DNA of 64,000 nt. Origin: Sphingopyxis macrogoltabida. Its GTDB lineage: Bacteria > Pseudomonadota > Alphaproteobacteria > Sphingomonadales > Sphingomonadaceae. The position numbers were made by a program, and so were the translations under genes. The DNA lies in NCBI RefSeq assembly GCF_001307295.1, contig NZ_CP012700.1, positions 4,095,001 through 4,159,000 of the forward strand, written 5' to 3'. This document shows positions 16,785-26,586 of this stretch, piece by piece. The notes below the pieces were generated by a model, which saw nothing but the letters and a program-made list of their open reading frames with translations, did not search any database and was not told the origin of the DNA. Position 1 is the stretch's first letter. The number at the start of each line of letters is the position of its first letter.

Positions 16785-17587
16785 GCGGAGCATTGGACGG
16801 CAAGGTTGCGATCATCACCGGTGCGGGGTCGGGAATCGGCCGCGCGAGCGCGCTGCGTTTCGCCGCCGAGGGCGCGAAGCTCGTCATCGGCGACAAGACG
16901 GCGGCGGTGCACGACACCGCAAAGCTGGTGAAGGACGCCGGCGGCGAGGTCGTCGCGCTGGAGATCGACGCCGGCGTCGAGGCCGATGTCGCCAGCCTCG
17001 TCGCGGCGGCGCAGGAAAGCTATGGCGCGCTCGACGTAGCGTTCGCCAATGCCGGGATCATCGGCGACATGGGCGGCATCTTCGATTTCGACCCCGATGC
17101 CTGGGCCGAGACGCTGCGCGTCAATCTGATCGGCCCCGCGCTGATGGTGAAGCATGCCGGCAAGGCGATGGTCGATCAGGGCCGCGGCGGGGCGATCGTG
17201 CTGACCGCGAGCGTTGCCGGGATCAATTCGGGCGCCGGGCCGGGCGCTTACTCGGCATCGAAAGCGGGTGTCATCAACCTCGCCAAGGTCGCGGCACAGC
17301 AGCTTTCGACGAGCGGCGTGCGCGTCAACGCCGTCTGCCCCGGGCTGACCGAAACCGGGATGACCAAACCGACCTTCGACTATGCAAAGGCCAAGGAGGT
17401 CACGCACAAGCTCGGCCAGCTCAATCCGCTGAAGCGCGCGGCGCAGCCCGAGGAGCTCGCTAATGTCGCGCTGTTCCTGGCGAGCGACCAAGCGAGCTAT
17501 GTCAACGGACAGGCGATCGCGGTCGACGGTGGCCTCACCAGTTCGCATCCGGTAACGCGTCAGTTGCTCGGCCAGACCTCGCACTGA
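16781..17587 (+). CDS. SDR family oxidoreductase
   Basis: A 268-residue SDR with TGAGSGIG at 13-20, an FANAG version of the NNAG motif, Ser in LTASVAG and the catalytic Tyr-x3-Lys in GAYSASK. An extra C-terminal tail follows AIAVDGGLTSSHP. Its ATG overlaps the TGA of the preceding SDR and the aldo/keto reductase starts 11 bp after its stop. The two adjacent SDRs differ in sequence well beyond a recent duplication. The substrate is unknown; oxidation of a hydroxyacyl-CoA or of a secondary alcohol in the same pathway is the natural guess. Confidence 0.85.
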   Translation: MSGALDGKVAIITGAGSGIGRASALRFAAEGAKLVIGDKTAAVHDTAKLVKDAGGEVVALEIDAGVEADVASLVAAAQESYGALDVAFANAGIIGDMGGIFDFDPDAWAETLRVNLIGPALMVKHAGKAMVDQGRGGAIVLTASVAGINSGAGPGAYSASKAGVINLAKVAAQQLSTSGVRVNAVCPGLTETGMTKPTFDYAKAKEVTHKLGQLNPLKRAAQPEELANVALFLASDQASYVNGQAIAVDGGLTSSHPVTRQLLGQTSH

Positions 17588-17598
17588 GGAGACACGAT

Positions 17599-18546
17599 AT
17601 GCAATACCGGCAGCTTGGCGACAGCGGCATCGAGGTTTCGGCGATCTGCCTCGGTAGCTGGCTCACCTACGGAGTCGGGGTCGACGACAGCGCCGGGCGC
17701 GCCTGCGTCGATGCGGCCTTCGATGCCGGGATCAATTTCATCGACACGTCGAACGTCTATGGCCGCGGCGCTGCCGAAAGCTTTCTCGGCGATGTGCTGA
17801 AGGCGCGGCCGCGCGATAGCTATGTACTCGCGACCAAGCTGTTTTTCCCGATGTCGGACAGCGACAGGGGACTGAGCCGGGCGCAGATCGAAAAGCAGAT
17901 CGACGCCAGCCTGACGCGGCTCCAGACCGATTATGTCGATCTCTATCAATGCCATCGCTACGACCCCGAAACGCCGCTCGAAGAGACGATGGCGGCGCTG
18001 TCCGACGTCGTGCGCAGCGGCAAGGCGCGCGCGATCGGCTTTTCCGAATGGTCGCCCGAACAGATCGAGGCGGCGTTGGCGCTCGCGCCGCCGCACGTCA
18101 AATTCGTGTCGAGCCAGCCGCAATACAGCCTGATCTATCGCCGCGCGGAGGCGAAGGTGATCCCGGTCAGCATGGCGAACGGCATCGGCCATATCGTATG
18201 GTCGCCGCTCGCGATGGGCGTGCTCAGCGGCAAATATGCGCCGGGTGCAACGCCGCCCGCCGGCACCCGCGCGGCAGGCGACGATGCGGCGTTCATGAAG
18301 CTCTATATGACCGACCCGGTGCTCGAAGCCGTGCAACGGCTGCGGCCGGTCGCCGACAAGACGGGCTGCAGCGTGGCGCAGCTCGCGATCGGCTGGGTCC
18401 TCGCGCAGCCGGGCATCACCAGCGCAATCGTCGGCGCAAGTCGCCCCGAGCAGCTCCGCGAGACTGCCGCCGCGGCAGACCTCGATATCGACCCCGCCTT
18501 GCTCGCCGAGGCTGCCGCCATCCTCGAAGGAGTTCGCGTTTCGTGA
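17599..18546 (+). CDS. Aldo/keto reductase
   Basis: The 315-residue protein is an AKR TIM barrel of the type near YghZ and the potassium-channel beta subunits. The catalytic tetrad can be read as Asp and Tyr in FIDTSNVYG, Lys in VLATKLF and His in YQCHRYD. The C-terminal cofactor loop [12 protein letters not shown] is typical of NADPH binding. It should reduce an aldehyde or ketone with NADPH. The start at 17599 follows GAGGAGACACG. Its TGA overlaps the GTG start of the serine hydrolase gene. It may remove reactive aldehydes from the pathway of the surrounding operon; that role is inference. Confidence 0.85.
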   Translation: MQYRQLGDSGIEVSAICLGSWLTYGVGVDDSAGRACVDAAFDAGINFIDTSNVYGRGAAESFLGDVLKARPRDSYVLATKLFFPMSDSDRGLSRAQIEKQIDASLTRLQTDYVDLYQCHRYDPETPLEETMAALSDVVRSGKARAIGFSEWSPEQIEAALALAPPHVKFVSSQPQYSLIYRRAEAKVIPVSMANGIGHIVWSPLAMGVLSGKYAPGATPPAGTRAAGDDAAFMKLYMTDPVLEAVQRLRPVADKTGCSVAQLAIGWVLAQPGITSAIVGASRPEQLRETAAAADLDIDPALLAEAAAILEGVRVS

Positions 18547-19757
18547 GCCGCAAAGTGATTCAGGGTTTCGACACCGCGCGGCTGGACCGCATCCCCGCCT
18601 TCCTCGCCACCCGATATGTCGACACCGGACGGCTGCCGCACGCGGCGACGCTCGTCTCGCGGCGCGGCGAGATCGCGCATCGCTCGTGCATCGGCGAAGC
18701 ACGTCCCGGCGAGGCGCTGAAAGACGACGCGATCTATCGCATCGCGAGCATGACCAAGCCGATCACCAGCGTCGCCTTCATGATGCTGGTCGAGGAGGGC
18801 AAGGTCGCGCTGTCGGACCCGCTGGTGAAGTTCTGCCCCGAATTCGCCGACACCGGCGTCTTCGTCGCCGGCGGCGGCAACGTCCCCTTTCTCACTCGCC
18901 CGCCGACGCAGCCGATCCGCATGGTCGACCTGCTGCGCCACACTGCCGGGCTGACCTACGGCTTTCAGGAAAGAACTCCGGTCGATGCCGCGTATCGCAA
19001 GGCGCGGATCGACGATTTCGACGCCGATTATACGATGGACAGCTTCATCGCAGGTCTCGCGAAAATTCCGCTCCAGTTCGATCCCGGCGCGCACTGGAAT
19101 TATTCGATGGCGACCGACGTGCTCGGCGCGGTGATCGAGCGGATCGAAGGCAAGCCGTTCGGCGCGGTGCTGCAGGAGCGCATCTTCGGCCCGCTCGGCA
19201 TGGTCGATACCGGCTTCAAGGTGCCCGCCGAGCAGCAGCACCGGCTGACCGACGCTTATGCCTTTCACCAAAAGGACAAGATGCAGGGTTTCGACGGCGG
19301 CGCGCGCAGCCGCTGGGCGAAGGACCGCAGCTTCGAATCGGGCGGCGGCGGGCTCGCCTCGACGGTCGACGATTATCACCGCTTCTGCCTGATGCTGCTC
19401 GGCGGCGGCAAGCTCGGCGACACGCGGATCATCAGCCGCAAGACATTGGACCTGATGACGTCGAACCACCTCGTCGGCGGTGGCGACCTGACGCAGCACA
19501 GCGTCGGCATCTTTTCCGAGGACGAAAATGCCGGGGTCGGCTTCGGGCTCGGCTTTGCGGTCACGCTTGATCCGGCGGCCGCCGGCATTCCCGGCTCGGC
19601 GGGCGATTATTATTGGGGCGGCATGTTCTCGACCGGTTTCTTCGTCGATCCGGTCGAGGAAATCTGCATGGTCTTCATGACCCAGCTCATGCCCTCCTCC
19701 ACCTATCCCGTGCGGCGCGAGGTCAAGACCCTCGTCCATGCCGCGATCGATGACTGA
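18543..19757 (+). CDS. Serine hydrolase, class C beta-lactamase/EstB family
   Basis: A 404-residue protein of the beta-lactamase-related esterase group. The catalytic Ser-x2-Lys is in [10 protein letters not shown], and the Tyr of the second motif lies in HWNYSMATD. The third motif is a WGG-type element near DYYWGGMFS rather than KTG. There is no signal peptide, so it is probably a cytoplasmic esterase or lactonase rather than an antibiotic-resistance enzyme. The GTG start at 18543 overlaps the AKR stop. In this operon it may hydrolyse a lactone or ester to free the hydroxy acid that feeds the acyl-CoA enzymes, but no residue proves this. Confidence 0.8.
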   Translation: MSRKVIQGFDTARLDRIPAFLATRYVDTGRLPHAATLVSRRGEIAHRSCIGEARPGEALKDDAIYRIASMTKPITSVAFMMLVEEGKVALSDPLVKFCPEFADTGVFVAGGGNVPFLTRPPTQPIRMVDLLRHTAGLTYGFQERTPVDAAYRKARIDDFDADYTMDSFIAGLAKIPLQFDPGAHWNYSMATDVLGAVIERIEGKPFGAVLQERIFGPLGMVDTGFKVPAEQQHRLTDAYAFHQKDKMQGFDGGARSRWAKDRSFESGGGGLASTVDDYHRFCLMLLGGGKLGDTRIISRKTLDLMTSNHLVGGGDLTQHSVGIFSEDENAGVGFGLGFAVTLDPAAAGIPGSAGDYYWGGMFSTGFFVDPVEEICMVFMTQLMPSSTYPVRREVKTLVHAAIDD

Positions 19758-19779
19758 CAGCTAAACCAAGGAGTCTCCC

Positions 19780-21813
19780 ATGTCCGAAGAAACCCCCAAC
19801 AGCGTTACGATGGAAAAGGACGGCGAAGTCGCCGTCGTCATCGTCAACAACCCGCCGGTCAATGCGCTGAGCTGGCATGTCCGTGAAGGGCTGGCCAATC
19901 ATTTCGCCGCCGCGCTCGCTGACGATGGCGTCAAGGCGATCGTCCTGCGCTGCGACGGCAGCACCTTCATCGCCGGCGCCGATATCAGCGAGTTCGGCAA
20001 GGCGCCGCGCGGCCCCGATTTCAACGCGGTGCTGAACAGCATCGAAGCCGCGACCAAGCCGGTCGTCGCCGCGATCCACGGAACGGCGCTCGGCGGCGGG
20101 CTCGAAACCGCGCTCGTCTGCCATTATCGCGTCGCCGTGCCCTCGGCGAAGCTTGGCGTCCCCGAAGTCAAGCTCGGCCTGCTACCCGGTGCCGGCGGCA
20201 CCCAGCGCCTGCCGCGCGTCGTCGGCGTCGAGGCGGCGGCGACGATGACCTCGCTCGGCGAGCCGATTCCGGCCGCCAAGGCGAAGGACCTCGGCCTCGT
20301 CGACGCCCTCGCGGGCGAGGACAGCCTGGCCGCCGATGCGATCGCCTTTGCCCGCACCAAGATCGCCGACGGGCCGCGTCCGACGCGCGAACGCAAGGTG
20401 TTCGGCGACGTCGCGGTGATCGAACAGCTCAAGACCGCCAATGCCAAGCGCTGGCGCGGGTTCGAGGCGCCCTATGCGAACCTCGCCTGCGTCGAGGCGG
20501 CGACCCGGCTGCCGTTCGACGAGGGCCTCGCCTTCGAGCGCGAGCAATTCACCAAGCTGATGTTCGGCAGCCAGTCGGCGGCGCAGCGCCACATCTTCTT
20601 CGCCGAGCGGCAGGCCGCGAAGATCGACGGTCTGCCCAAGGATATCAAGCTGCGCGACATCAAACGCGTCGGCATCATCGGCGCCGGCACGATGGGCGGC
20701 GGCATCATGATGAACTTCCTGCAGAAAGGCATCCCCTGCACGATCGTCGAGATGCAGCAGGACGCGCTCGACCGCGGCCTCGGCGTCATTCGCAAGAATT
20801 ACGACGCGTCCGCGGCAAAGGGCCGTTTCAAGCCCGAACAGGTCGACCAGATGATGGGGCTGATCACCCCGTCGCTCGAACTCGAAGCGCTCGCCGACTG
20901 CGATCTGATCATCGAGGCGGTCTATGAGGATATGGGCGTCAAGAAGGAGATCTTCGGCAAGCTCGACAAGATCGCCAAGCCCGGCGCGATCCTCGCGTCG
21001 AACACCAGCTATCTCGACGTCAACGAGATCGCGGCGGCGACGAGCCGCCCGGGCGACGTGCTGGGCATGCACTTCTTCTCGCCCGCGAACGTCATGAAGC
21101 TGCTCGAGGTCGTGCGCGGCGACAAGACCGCCGACGATGTCCTCGCCACCGCGATGGCCATCGGCAAGAAGATCGGCAAGGTCGCGGTCGTCGCGGGCGT
21201 CTGCCACGGCTTCATCGGCAACCGCATGCTCTCGCCGCGCCAGATCGAGGCGCAGAAACTGTTGCTCGAAGGCGCGACCCCGGCGCAGGTCGACAAGGTC
21301 CACACCGATTTCGGCATGCCGATGGGCCCGTTCCAGATGAGCGACCTTGCCGGCGTCGACATCGGCTGGCACCGCGACCCGAACCGGATCGAAAGCATCC
21401 GCGACGCGCTGTGCGCCGAAGGGCGCTGGGGCCAGAAGAAGCAGGCGGGCTTCTACGACTATGACGACAAGCGCAATCCGTCGGAAAGCGCGCGCGTCGC
21501 CGAGATCATTGACGAATTCCGCAACAAGGCGGGGATCGAAAAGCGCGAGGTGACCGATCAGGAAATCGTCGAGCGCACGCTCTATCCGATGGTCAACGAG
21601 GGCGCCCTGATCCTCGCCGAGGGCAAGGCGCAGCGGGCTTCGGACATCGATGTCGTGTGGATCTATGGCTATGGCTGGCCGGTCTATCGCGGCGGTCCGA
21701 TGTTCTGGGCCGGGCTGGAAGGCACCGACAAGATCGCCGCGGCGCTCGAAAGCCACGGCTTCGAGGTTGCACCGCTGCTCAAGGAAAAGGCGGCGGCGAA
21801 GGCCGGTTTCTGA
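19780..21813 (+). CDS. Bifunctional enoyl-CoA hydratase/3-hydroxyacyl-CoA dehydrogenase
   Basis: The 677-residue protein joins an N-terminal crotonase domain to a 3-hydroxyacyl-CoA dehydrogenase, like FadJ and peroxisomal L-bifunctional enzyme. The crotonase part has the oxyanion-hole [10 protein letters not shown] and both catalytic Glu regions ([12 protein letters not shown] and [13 protein letters not shown]). The dehydrogenase half starts near residue 292 with [14 protein letters not shown] and has [26 protein letters not shown] and [16 protein letters not shown], with two C-terminal helical domains. It carries out hydration and NAD-dependent oxidation in beta-oxidation. The start follows AAGGAGTCTCCC. 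A strong terminator follows, so it closes this catabolic unit. Confidence 0.93.
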   Translation: MSEETPNSVTMEKDGEVAVVIVNNPPVNALSWHVREGLANHFAAALADDGVKAIVLRCDGSTFIAGADISEFGKAPRGPDFNAVLNSIEAATKPVVAAIHGTALGGGLETALVCHYRVAVPSAKLGVPEVKLGLLPGAGGTQRLPRVVGVEAAATMTSLGEPIPAAKAKDLGLVDALAGEDSLAADAIAFARTKIADGPRPTRERKVFGDVAVIEQLKTANAKRWRGFEAPYANLACVEAATRLPFDEGLAFEREQFTKLMFGSQSAAQRHIFFAERQAAKIDGLPKDIKLRDIKRVGIIGAGTMGGGIMMNFLQKGIPCTIVEMQQDALDRGLGVIRKNYDASAAKGRFKPEQVDQMMGLITPSLELEALADCDLIIEAVYEDMGVKKEIFGKLDKIAKPGAILASNTSYLDVNEIAAATSRPGDVLGMHFFSPANVMKLLEVVRGDKTADDVLATAMAIGKKIGKVAVVAGVCHGFIGNRMLSPRQIEAQKLLLEGATPAQVDKVHTDFGMPMGPFQMSDLAGVDIGWHRDPNRIESIRDALCAEGRWGQKKQAGFYDYDDKRNPSESARVAEIIDEFRNKAGIEKREVTDQEIVERTLYPMVNEGALILAEGKAQRASDIDVVWIYGYGWPVYRGGPMFWAGLEGTDKIAAALESHGFEVAPLLKEKAAAKAGF

Positions 21814-21837
21814 ACCACCCGCGGATAAACAAGACGA

Positions 21838-21873
21838 GGCCGCCTGTCCCGGCGTGGGGCAGGCGGCCTTTTC
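21838..21873 (+). terminator. Rho-independent terminator after the bifunctional gene
   Basis: GGCCGCCTG pairs with CAGGCGGCC and is extended by TCCC/GGGG around a GGCGT loop, followed by TTTTCTTT. It is 24 bp past the stop at 21813 and ends the plus-strand catabolic operon. Confidence 0.9.
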
Positions 21874-21957
21874 TTTGTCAAAGTTCCACCGCCAGTGCTG
21901 CGGAAATATTGCGATTCAGGGTTAAAGGACTGGCAAGACCTGCCGTCAGGGCAGAGC

Positions 21958-22188
21958 ATGAACGCCATGCCCGTTACCGCCATCCTGCTCCTCTCCGCGA
22001 GCGCCCCGGCCGCCACCCCGACGCCGCAGCCGACCGCCATCGCCGTGGCGCGCGCGCGGATCGTGTCGCCCGCCGAGGTGCGGCGGGTGGACGGCCGGAT
22101 CGAGATCCGCACCGGTGAGAAGAGCGCACCGACACAGGTGCACCGCACGCCACGCCGCGACGGCGGCGAGACAGCGGATTTTTACTGA
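21958..22188 (+). CDS. Small exported protein, unknown function
   Basis: A 76-residue frame begins at an ATG at 21958 behind AGGGCAGAG. Residues 1-20 are Ala/Leu/Pro-rich and look like a signal peptide with a cleavage site after APA or ATP. The rest is basic and hydrophilic (VDGRIEIRTGEK) with no motif I recognise. It lies after the terminator at 21838 with no obvious partner, and is followed by an intergenic hairpin. Small proteins of this type are common in sphingomonads. Real coding is likely from the signal-like start and good ribosome-binding site, but the evidence is modest. Confidence 0.5.
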   Translation: MNAMPVTAILLLSASAPAATPTPQPTAIAVARARIVSPAEVRRVDGRIEIRTGEKSAPTQVHRTPRRDGGETADFY

Positions 22189-22245
22189 GTGGCTCGGATG
22201 CACGCGTGACGGCGAGTTTTGGCCGTTTGCTGCCGTAACTGGCAT

Positions 22246-22330
22246 GTACCCCGGCGAAGGCCGGGGTCTAGGGCGTAAGCGCGCGGCGCTGGCTTTCCAA
22301 CGCTCTGGACCCCGGCCTTCGCCGGGGTAC
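22246..22330. repeat. REP-like double hairpin, GAAG-loop type
   Basis: GTACCCCGGCGAAGGCCGGGGT at 22246-22267 is mirrored by its inverse at 22309-22330, each arm itself a hairpin. It is the same family as 1804-1893 and lies in the 205-bp gap before the convergent mmsB gene. Confidence 0.8.
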
Positions 22331-22393
22331 ACAAAACGGGCGAACGTCCGCTCCACCCTAAAGCCGCTACGCCTTCCTGCGCGAGGGCAGCGA

Positions 22394-23269
22394 TCAGCCC
22401 TGCAAAGTCTGGATAATCGCCGAAAAGTCGCGGCCATCCTTGTCGGCTTCGACAAACGCCTCATACAATTCGCGTGCCTTCGATCCCATCGGGACATCGG
22501 CGTCGACGCTCGCCGCCGCTTCCATCGCGAGACGCAAATCCTTGAGCATCAGCGCTGCTGCGAAACCGCCCTTGTAACCATTGTCGGCGGGGGTCGCCGG
22601 TCCGACGCCGGGGAGCGGCGCATAGCTGGTGAGCGACCAGCACTGGCCCGAGCTGACCGAGGCGATGTCGAAGAATTTCTGCGGATCGAGCCCGAGCTTC
22701 TGCGCGAGCGCGAGCGTCTCGCATGTCGCGACCATCGAGGCGCCGAGCAGCATATTGTTGCAGATCTTCGCGCCCTGCCCAGCGCCCGCGTCGCCGGCGT
22801 GGATCACCGCCTTGCCCATCTTGGCGAGGATCGGTTCGGCGCGCGCGAAGCCGTCATCGGTGCCGCCGACCATGAAGGTCAGCGTCCCCGCATTGGCCGC
22901 GGCGATGCCGCCCGAAACGGGCGCATCGATCGCAACGAGGCCTTTGGCGGTCGCGGCCTCGATATTGGCGCGCGCGGTGGCGACGTCGATTGTCGAGCAG
23001 TCGAGCAGCAAGGTGCCGGGCGCCGCGTTCGGGAAGACGTCGGCTTCGTAGACCGACGCGACATGCTTGCCCGCCGGGAGCATGGTGACGACGGCTTCGG
23101 CGCCGGTCACCGCCTCGGCAGCCGATGCAGCGCGGGTGCAGCCGGCCTCGACCGCGCGCGCCAGCGCTTCTTCGCTAAGGTCGAAGGCGCGGACGTCGTG
23201 CCCCGCCTTCGCGAGGTTCGCGGCCATCCCGCCGCCCATATTGCCGAGTCCGATAAAGGCGATTTTCAT
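22394..23269 (-). CDS. mmsB: 3-hydroxyisobutyrate dehydrogenase
   Basis: The enzyme oxidises 3-hydroxyisobutyrate to methylmalonate semialdehyde with NAD in valine catabolism. In 291 residues the Rossmann motif IGLGNMGGGMAANL is at 5-18, the substrate-binding DAPVSGGIAAAN near 118, the catalytic Lys in GQGAKICNNMLL near 171, and the C-terminal LKDLRLAMEAA. It is the last gene of the minus-strand operon whose first gene is mmsA. Its ATG overlaps the stop of the small membrane protein gene (ATGA). The pathway assignment rests on both motifs and neighbours (acyl-CoA dehydrogenase, HIBCH, crotonase, MmsA). Confidence 0.93.
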   Translation of the reverse strand: MKIAFIGLGNMGGGMAANLAKAGHDVRAFDLSEEALARAVEAGCTRAASAAEAVTGAEAVVTMLPAGKHVASVYEADVFPNAAPGTLLLDCSTIDVATARANIEAATAKGLVAIDAPVSGGIAAANAGTLTFMVGGTDDGFARAEPILAKMGKAVIHAGDAGAGQGAKICNNMLLGASMVATCETLALAQKLGLDPQKFFDIASVSSGQCWSLTSYAPLPGVGPATPADNGYKGGFAAALMLKDLRLAMEAAASVDADVPMGSKARELYEAFVEADKDGRDFSAIIQTLQG

Positions 23270-23535
23270 AGCAGTTCCAATTCACCCAGAATGATGGACA
23301 CCCCCACGAGAATGAAGAGAGGTCCAAGAATGAACCCGAGGATGGCCTGAAGATATTTGAGAAACCAATCGAGCTTCGTGAGCGGCAGCGGCGCTTCGCC
23401 GGTCGGTCGCAGAATAGCCGCTTCCAGAATGTTGATCGTTTCCTGTTTGCGGTATCGCCAGTGATTCCAGCCGGCCAAAAGGGCGACAACCCCGATGGCC
23501 AGCGAAATCAGGCCGGCGATCACCGCCCCTTCCAC
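23266..23535 (-). CDS. Small two-helix membrane protein in the valine operon
   Basis: This 89-residue frame has two strongly hydrophobic segments (about residues 5-24 and 63-85) with a basic, hydrophilic loop between, so it should be an inner-membrane protein with both ends on the same side. I recognise no family. It overlaps the end of the crotonase gene and its stop overlaps the mmsB start, so it is translated from the same mRNA. A GTG at 23535 or a later GTG at 23523 (GTGA overlap with the crotonase stop, behind GGAAGGGG) could be the start. Hand counts give about 54% GC over 23281-23400, below its neighbours, suggesting insertion into the operon. Confidence 0.6.
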   Translation of the reverse strand: MEGAVIAGLISLAIGVVALLAGWNHWRYRKQETINILEAAILRPTGEAPLPLTKLDWFLKYLQAILGFILGPLFILVGVSIILGELELL

Positions 23536-24302
23536 ACGCCTTCGCGCTTCTCGATGAAGGCGGCCATGCCTTCGGCCTTGTCCTCAGTCGCCGCGAGAAT
23601 CTGGAACAGGCGGCGTTCGTAGATCAGGCCCTGATCGAGCGTCGTTTCGAACGCGGCGTTGACCATATCCTTGTTCACCATCGCCGCCATCGGCGGCATC
23701 GATGCGATCGTGGTCGCGGTCTTCACCGCTTCATCGACCAGCGTCGCATGCTCGACGACGCGGGCGACGAGGCCCGAGCGCTCGGCCTCGGCGGCGTCCA
23801 TCATCCGGCCGGTGAGGCACATTTCCATCGCCTTCGCCTTGCCGATCGCGCGCGTCAGCCGCTGCGACCCGCCCATCCCCGGCGCGACGCCGAGCTTGAT
23901 TTCGGGCTGGCCGAATTTCGCCTTGTCGCTGGCGATGATGAAGTCGGCCATCATCGCCAGTTCGCAGCCGCCGCCCAAGGCGAAACCGTTGACCGCCGCG
24001 ATCCACGGCTTGCGCACCTTCTTCACGAAGTCGCTCGTCCATTTCGAGAAAAAGTCCTCGAGATAGAAATCGGCCGCCGACTTGTCGGCCATCTCCTTGA
24101 TGTCGGCGCCCGCGGCGAACGCCTTGTCGCCCGATCCGGTGAGCACGGCGCAGCGCTGGCTGCCGTCGGCCTCATAGGCCGCAAAGGCCGCGATCAGGTC
24201 TTCGAGCACGCCCGAATTGAGCGCGTTCAGCGCCTGCGGGCGGTTCAATGTCACCAAGGTGACGGCGCCGCGCGTTTCGACGAGGAGGGTTTCGTAGGTC
24301 AT
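23520..24302 (-). CDS. Enoyl-CoA hydratase (methacrylyl-CoA hydratase)
   Basis: A 260-residue crotonase with the oxyanion-hole motif [10 protein letters not shown], the first catalytic Glu in GGGCELAMM and the second in [13 protein letters not shown], like mitochondrial short-chain enoyl-CoA hydratase. In this operon it likely hydrates methacrylyl-CoA to 3-hydroxyisobutyryl-CoA in valine degradation and may also serve crotonyl-CoA. The start at 24302 follows GACGGAGAAAAG. The frame opens to 24344 without support. A short hairpin pair separates it from the HIBCH gene upstream and it overlaps the small membrane protein gene downstream. Confidence 0.9.
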   Translation of the reverse strand: MTYETLLVETRGAVTLVTLNRPQALNALNSGVLEDLIAAFAAYEADGSQRCAVLTGSGDKAFAAGADIKEMADKSAADFYLEDFFSKWTSDFVKKVRKPWIAAVNGFALGGGCELAMMADFIIASDKAKFGQPEIKLGVAPGMGGSQRLTRAIGKAKAMEMCLTGRMMDAAEAERSGLVARVVEHATLVDEAVKTATTIASMPPMAAMVNKDMVNAAFETTLDQGLIYERRLFQILAATEDKAEGMAAFIEKREGVWKGR

Positions 24303-24314
24303 TCTTTTCTCCGT

Positions 24315-24378
24315 CGCCCCCGCGAAGGCGGGGGCCGTTGGCATTCTGACTGCGACCGATCCCAGCTTTCGCTGGGAT
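24315..24378. repeat. Two adjacent hairpins within the valine operon
   Basis: GCCCCCGC-GAAG-GCGGGGGC-like (24315-24334) and ATCCCAGC-TTTC-GCTGGGAT (24359-24378) hairpins fill the 81-bp gap between two operon genes. They could cause partial attenuation or mRNA processing inside the operon. Confidence 0.7.
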
Positions 24379-24383
24379 GACGA

Positions 24384-25442
24384 TCAAGTGAGCGGGGTCC
24401 ATTTCTCGTTTTCGGGGAGCGGCGCGAAGATCGCGTCGATCCAGTCGTCGGTGACCGCCTCGGGCGTCGGCGGGTCCCATTTCGGGCTGTTGTCCTTGTC
24501 GATAATCAGCGCGCGGACGCCCTCGATGAAATCGTGCATCGCGACGACGCGGCTGCCGATCGCATATTCCTGCGTCATCTGCGCGGCGAAATCGTGCATC
24601 TCGCCGCCTTCCTTCAATTGGCGCAGCGCCACCTTGCAGGTCTGCGGACTCTTGCCGCGCAGCGCATCGAGCTCCTTCGCCGCCCATTCGCCGCCATCGG
24701 CTTCGAGCGCGGCGAGGATGTCCTCATAGGTGTCGCTCGCAAACAGGCGGTTGATCTTGTCGATCTGCCCGGTGATCGCGGCGGGCGGCGCGGTGACCGC
24801 GAGGTCGCCGAGGATGCCGCCGATGCGGTCGGGATGCGCGGCGATGCGGTCCTTGGCCTCGGCGAGCTTCTCCGACGGCAGATAATGCGTCGCGAGGCCG
24901 AGCGCGAGGCAATCGGCGCCGTCGAGCCGCGCGCCGGTGAGCGCGAGGAACACGCCGACGCGGCCTTCGAGGCGCGGCAGGTACCAGCCGCCGCCGACGT
25001 CGGGGAACAGGCCGATCCCGGTCTCGGGCATCGCGAAGCGCGTATGTTCGGTCGCGACGCGATATTTCGCCGGCTGCGAAATGCCGACCCCGCCGCCCAT
25101 CGTGATGCCGTCCATGAAGGCGACGACGGGCTTCGCATAGGTGAAGAGCAGATGGTTGAGGCGATATTCGGTGTGGAAGAAGAAACGCGCCTCCTCGCTG
25201 TCCTTCGCGCCGCTTTCGGCGAGCATGCGGATGTCGCCGCCGGCGCAGAAGCCGCGCCCTTCGCTATGGTCGATGATCACCGCCTCGACGCTATCGTCGC
25301 CCTGCCACTTCAGCAGCGCGTCGATCATCGCCTGACACATCGGCAGGTTGAGCGCGTGGATCGCCTTGGGGCGGTTGAGCGACAGGCGGCCGACGCGGCC
25401 GTCGGTCGAGATCAAGACATCGTTTGTAGATTCTGGGGTCAT
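24384..25442 (-). CDS. 3-hydroxyisobutyryl-CoA hydrolase
   Basis: This 352-residue crotonase-superfamily protein is the HIBCH type, which hydrolyses 3-hydroxyisobutyryl-CoA to free 3-hydroxyisobutyrate in valine catabolism. Diagnostic parts are FCAGGDIRMLA, the GITMGGGVGIS loop, AMPETGIGLFPDVGGGWYL and the C-terminal extension beyond an ordinary crotonase (about 350 rather than 260 residues). The ATG overlaps the stop of the acyl-CoA dehydrogenase gene (ATGA). Its product feeds mmsB at the end of the same operon. Confidence is high for family and, from context, for the reaction. Confidence 0.92.
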   Translation of the reverse strand: MTPESTNDVLISTDGRVGRLSLNRPKAIHALNLPMCQAMIDALLKWQGDDSVEAVIIDHSEGRGFCAGGDIRMLAESGAKDSEEARFFFHTEYRLNHLLFTYAKPVVAFMDGITMGGGVGISQPAKYRVATEHTRFAMPETGIGLFPDVGGGWYLPRLEGRVGVFLALTGARLDGADCLALGLATHYLPSEKLAEAKDRIAAHPDRIGGILGDLAVTAPPAAITGQIDKINRLFASDTYEDILAALEADGGEWAAKELDALRGKSPQTCKVALRQLKEGGEMHDFAAQMTQEYAIGSRVVAMHDFIEGVRALIIDKDNSPKWDPPTPEAVTDDWIDAIFAPLPENEKWTPLT

Positions 25443-26584
25443 TGGCGCAGCAGGTCCCTTCCGACAATCATCCGCATCACCTGGTTGGTGCCTTCGAGGA
25501 TCGAATGGACGCGCAGGTCGCGCCAGAAACGCTCGATCGGATAGTCGCGCAGATAGCCGTAGCCGCCGAACAGCTGCAGCGCGTCGTTGACGATCTTGCT
25601 GCCATTATCGGTCGCGAGCCGCTTCGCCATCGCCGAGAAGCGCGACTTGTCGGGGGCGTTGGCGGTAACCTTGGCTGCGGCGAGATAGAGCAGCGCGCGC
25701 GAGGCCTCGAGGTCGGTCGCCATGTCGGCGAGCATGAACTGGGTGTTCTGGAAATCGGCGATCGGCTGCCCGAACTGCTGGCGGTCCTTGCTATAGGCGA
25801 TCGCCTCGTCGAGGCAGCGCTGCGCACCGCCGAGCGAGCAGGCACCGATGTTGAGGCGGCCGCCGTCGAGCCCCGCCATCGCGAAGCGGAAACCATCGCC
25901 CTCCGCGCCGACCAGATTTTCGACCGGCACGCGGCAATCCTCGAAGATCACCTGCGCGGTCGGGGAGGCGTTCCAGCCGAGCTTTTTCTCGGGCGCACCG
26001 AAGCTCAGACCCGGCGTATCCTTTTCGATGACGAGGCAGCTAATGCCCTTCGACTTCTCGTCGCCGGTGCGGACCATGCAGACATAGATGTCGTTGTAGC
26101 CGGCGCCCGAGATAAACTGCTTGGTGCCGTTGAGGACATAATGGTCGCCGTCCTTCTTCGCCGTCGTCTTGAGCGCCGCGGCGTCCGAGCCCGAGCCCGG
26201 TTCGGTCAGACAATAGCTCGCGATCTTTTCCATGCTGACGAGTTCGGGCAGGAAGCGCGCCTTGACCTCGGCGCCGCCGAAGCGATCGATCATCCATGTC
26301 GCCATATTATGGATCGAGACATAGGCGCTGGTCGCGGGACAGCCATAAGCCATCGCCTCCATGATCAGCGCCGCCTCCAGCCGGCCGAGCCCGATGCCAC
26401 CCGATTCCTCGGCGACGTAAATGGCGCCGAAGCCGAGCTCGCCCGCCGCTTTCCACACCTCGACGGGATAATGGCTTTTCTCGTCCCACTCGGCCGCGAA
26501 GGGCGTGATGCGGTCGGCAGTGAATTTGCGCGCCATATCCTGGATGGCGAGCTGGTCGTCGGTAAGCTGGAACTGGTCGGTCAT
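25439..26584 (-). CDS. Acyl-CoA dehydrogenase, probably isobutyryl-CoA dehydrogenase
   Basis: The 381-residue flavoprotein has ACAD signatures YCLTEPGSGSDAAAL and LNGTKQFISGAGY, the FAD-contact RQQFGQPIADFQ and the C-terminal catalytic-Glu segment ILEGTNQVMRMIVGRDLL. The sequence and operon place fit isobutyryl-CoA dehydrogenase, making methacrylyl-CoA, with the crotonase, HIBCH, MmsB and MmsA in sequence. The start at 26584 lies 2 bp from the RidA-like stop. The extended open frame to 26629 is unsupported. The chain-length preference is inferred from context. Confidence 0.9.
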   Translation of the reverse strand: MTDQFQLTDDQLAIQDMARKFTADRITPFAAEWDEKSHYPVEVWKAAGELGFGAIYVAEESGGIGLGRLEAALIMEAMAYGCPATSAYVSIHNMATWMIDRFGGAEVKARFLPELVSMEKIASYCLTEPGSGSDAAALKTTAKKDGDHYVLNGTKQFISGAGYNDIYVCMVRTGDEKSKGISCLVIEKDTPGLSFGAPEKKLGWNASPTAQVIFEDCRVPVENLVGAEGDGFRFAMAGLDGGRLNIGACSLGGAQRCLDEAIAYSKDRQQFGQPIADFQNTQFMLADMATDLEASRALLYLAAAKVTANAPDKSRFSAMAKRLATDNGSKIVNDALQLFGGYGYLRDYPIERFWRDLRVHSILEGTNQVMRMIVGRDLLRQ

Positions 26585-26586
26585 GG

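Noticed and set aside
18543..19757. Beta-lactamase resistance gene
   Set aside because: There is no signal peptide, the third motif is not KTG, and the gene sits in a catabolic operon, so an esterase role is more likely.
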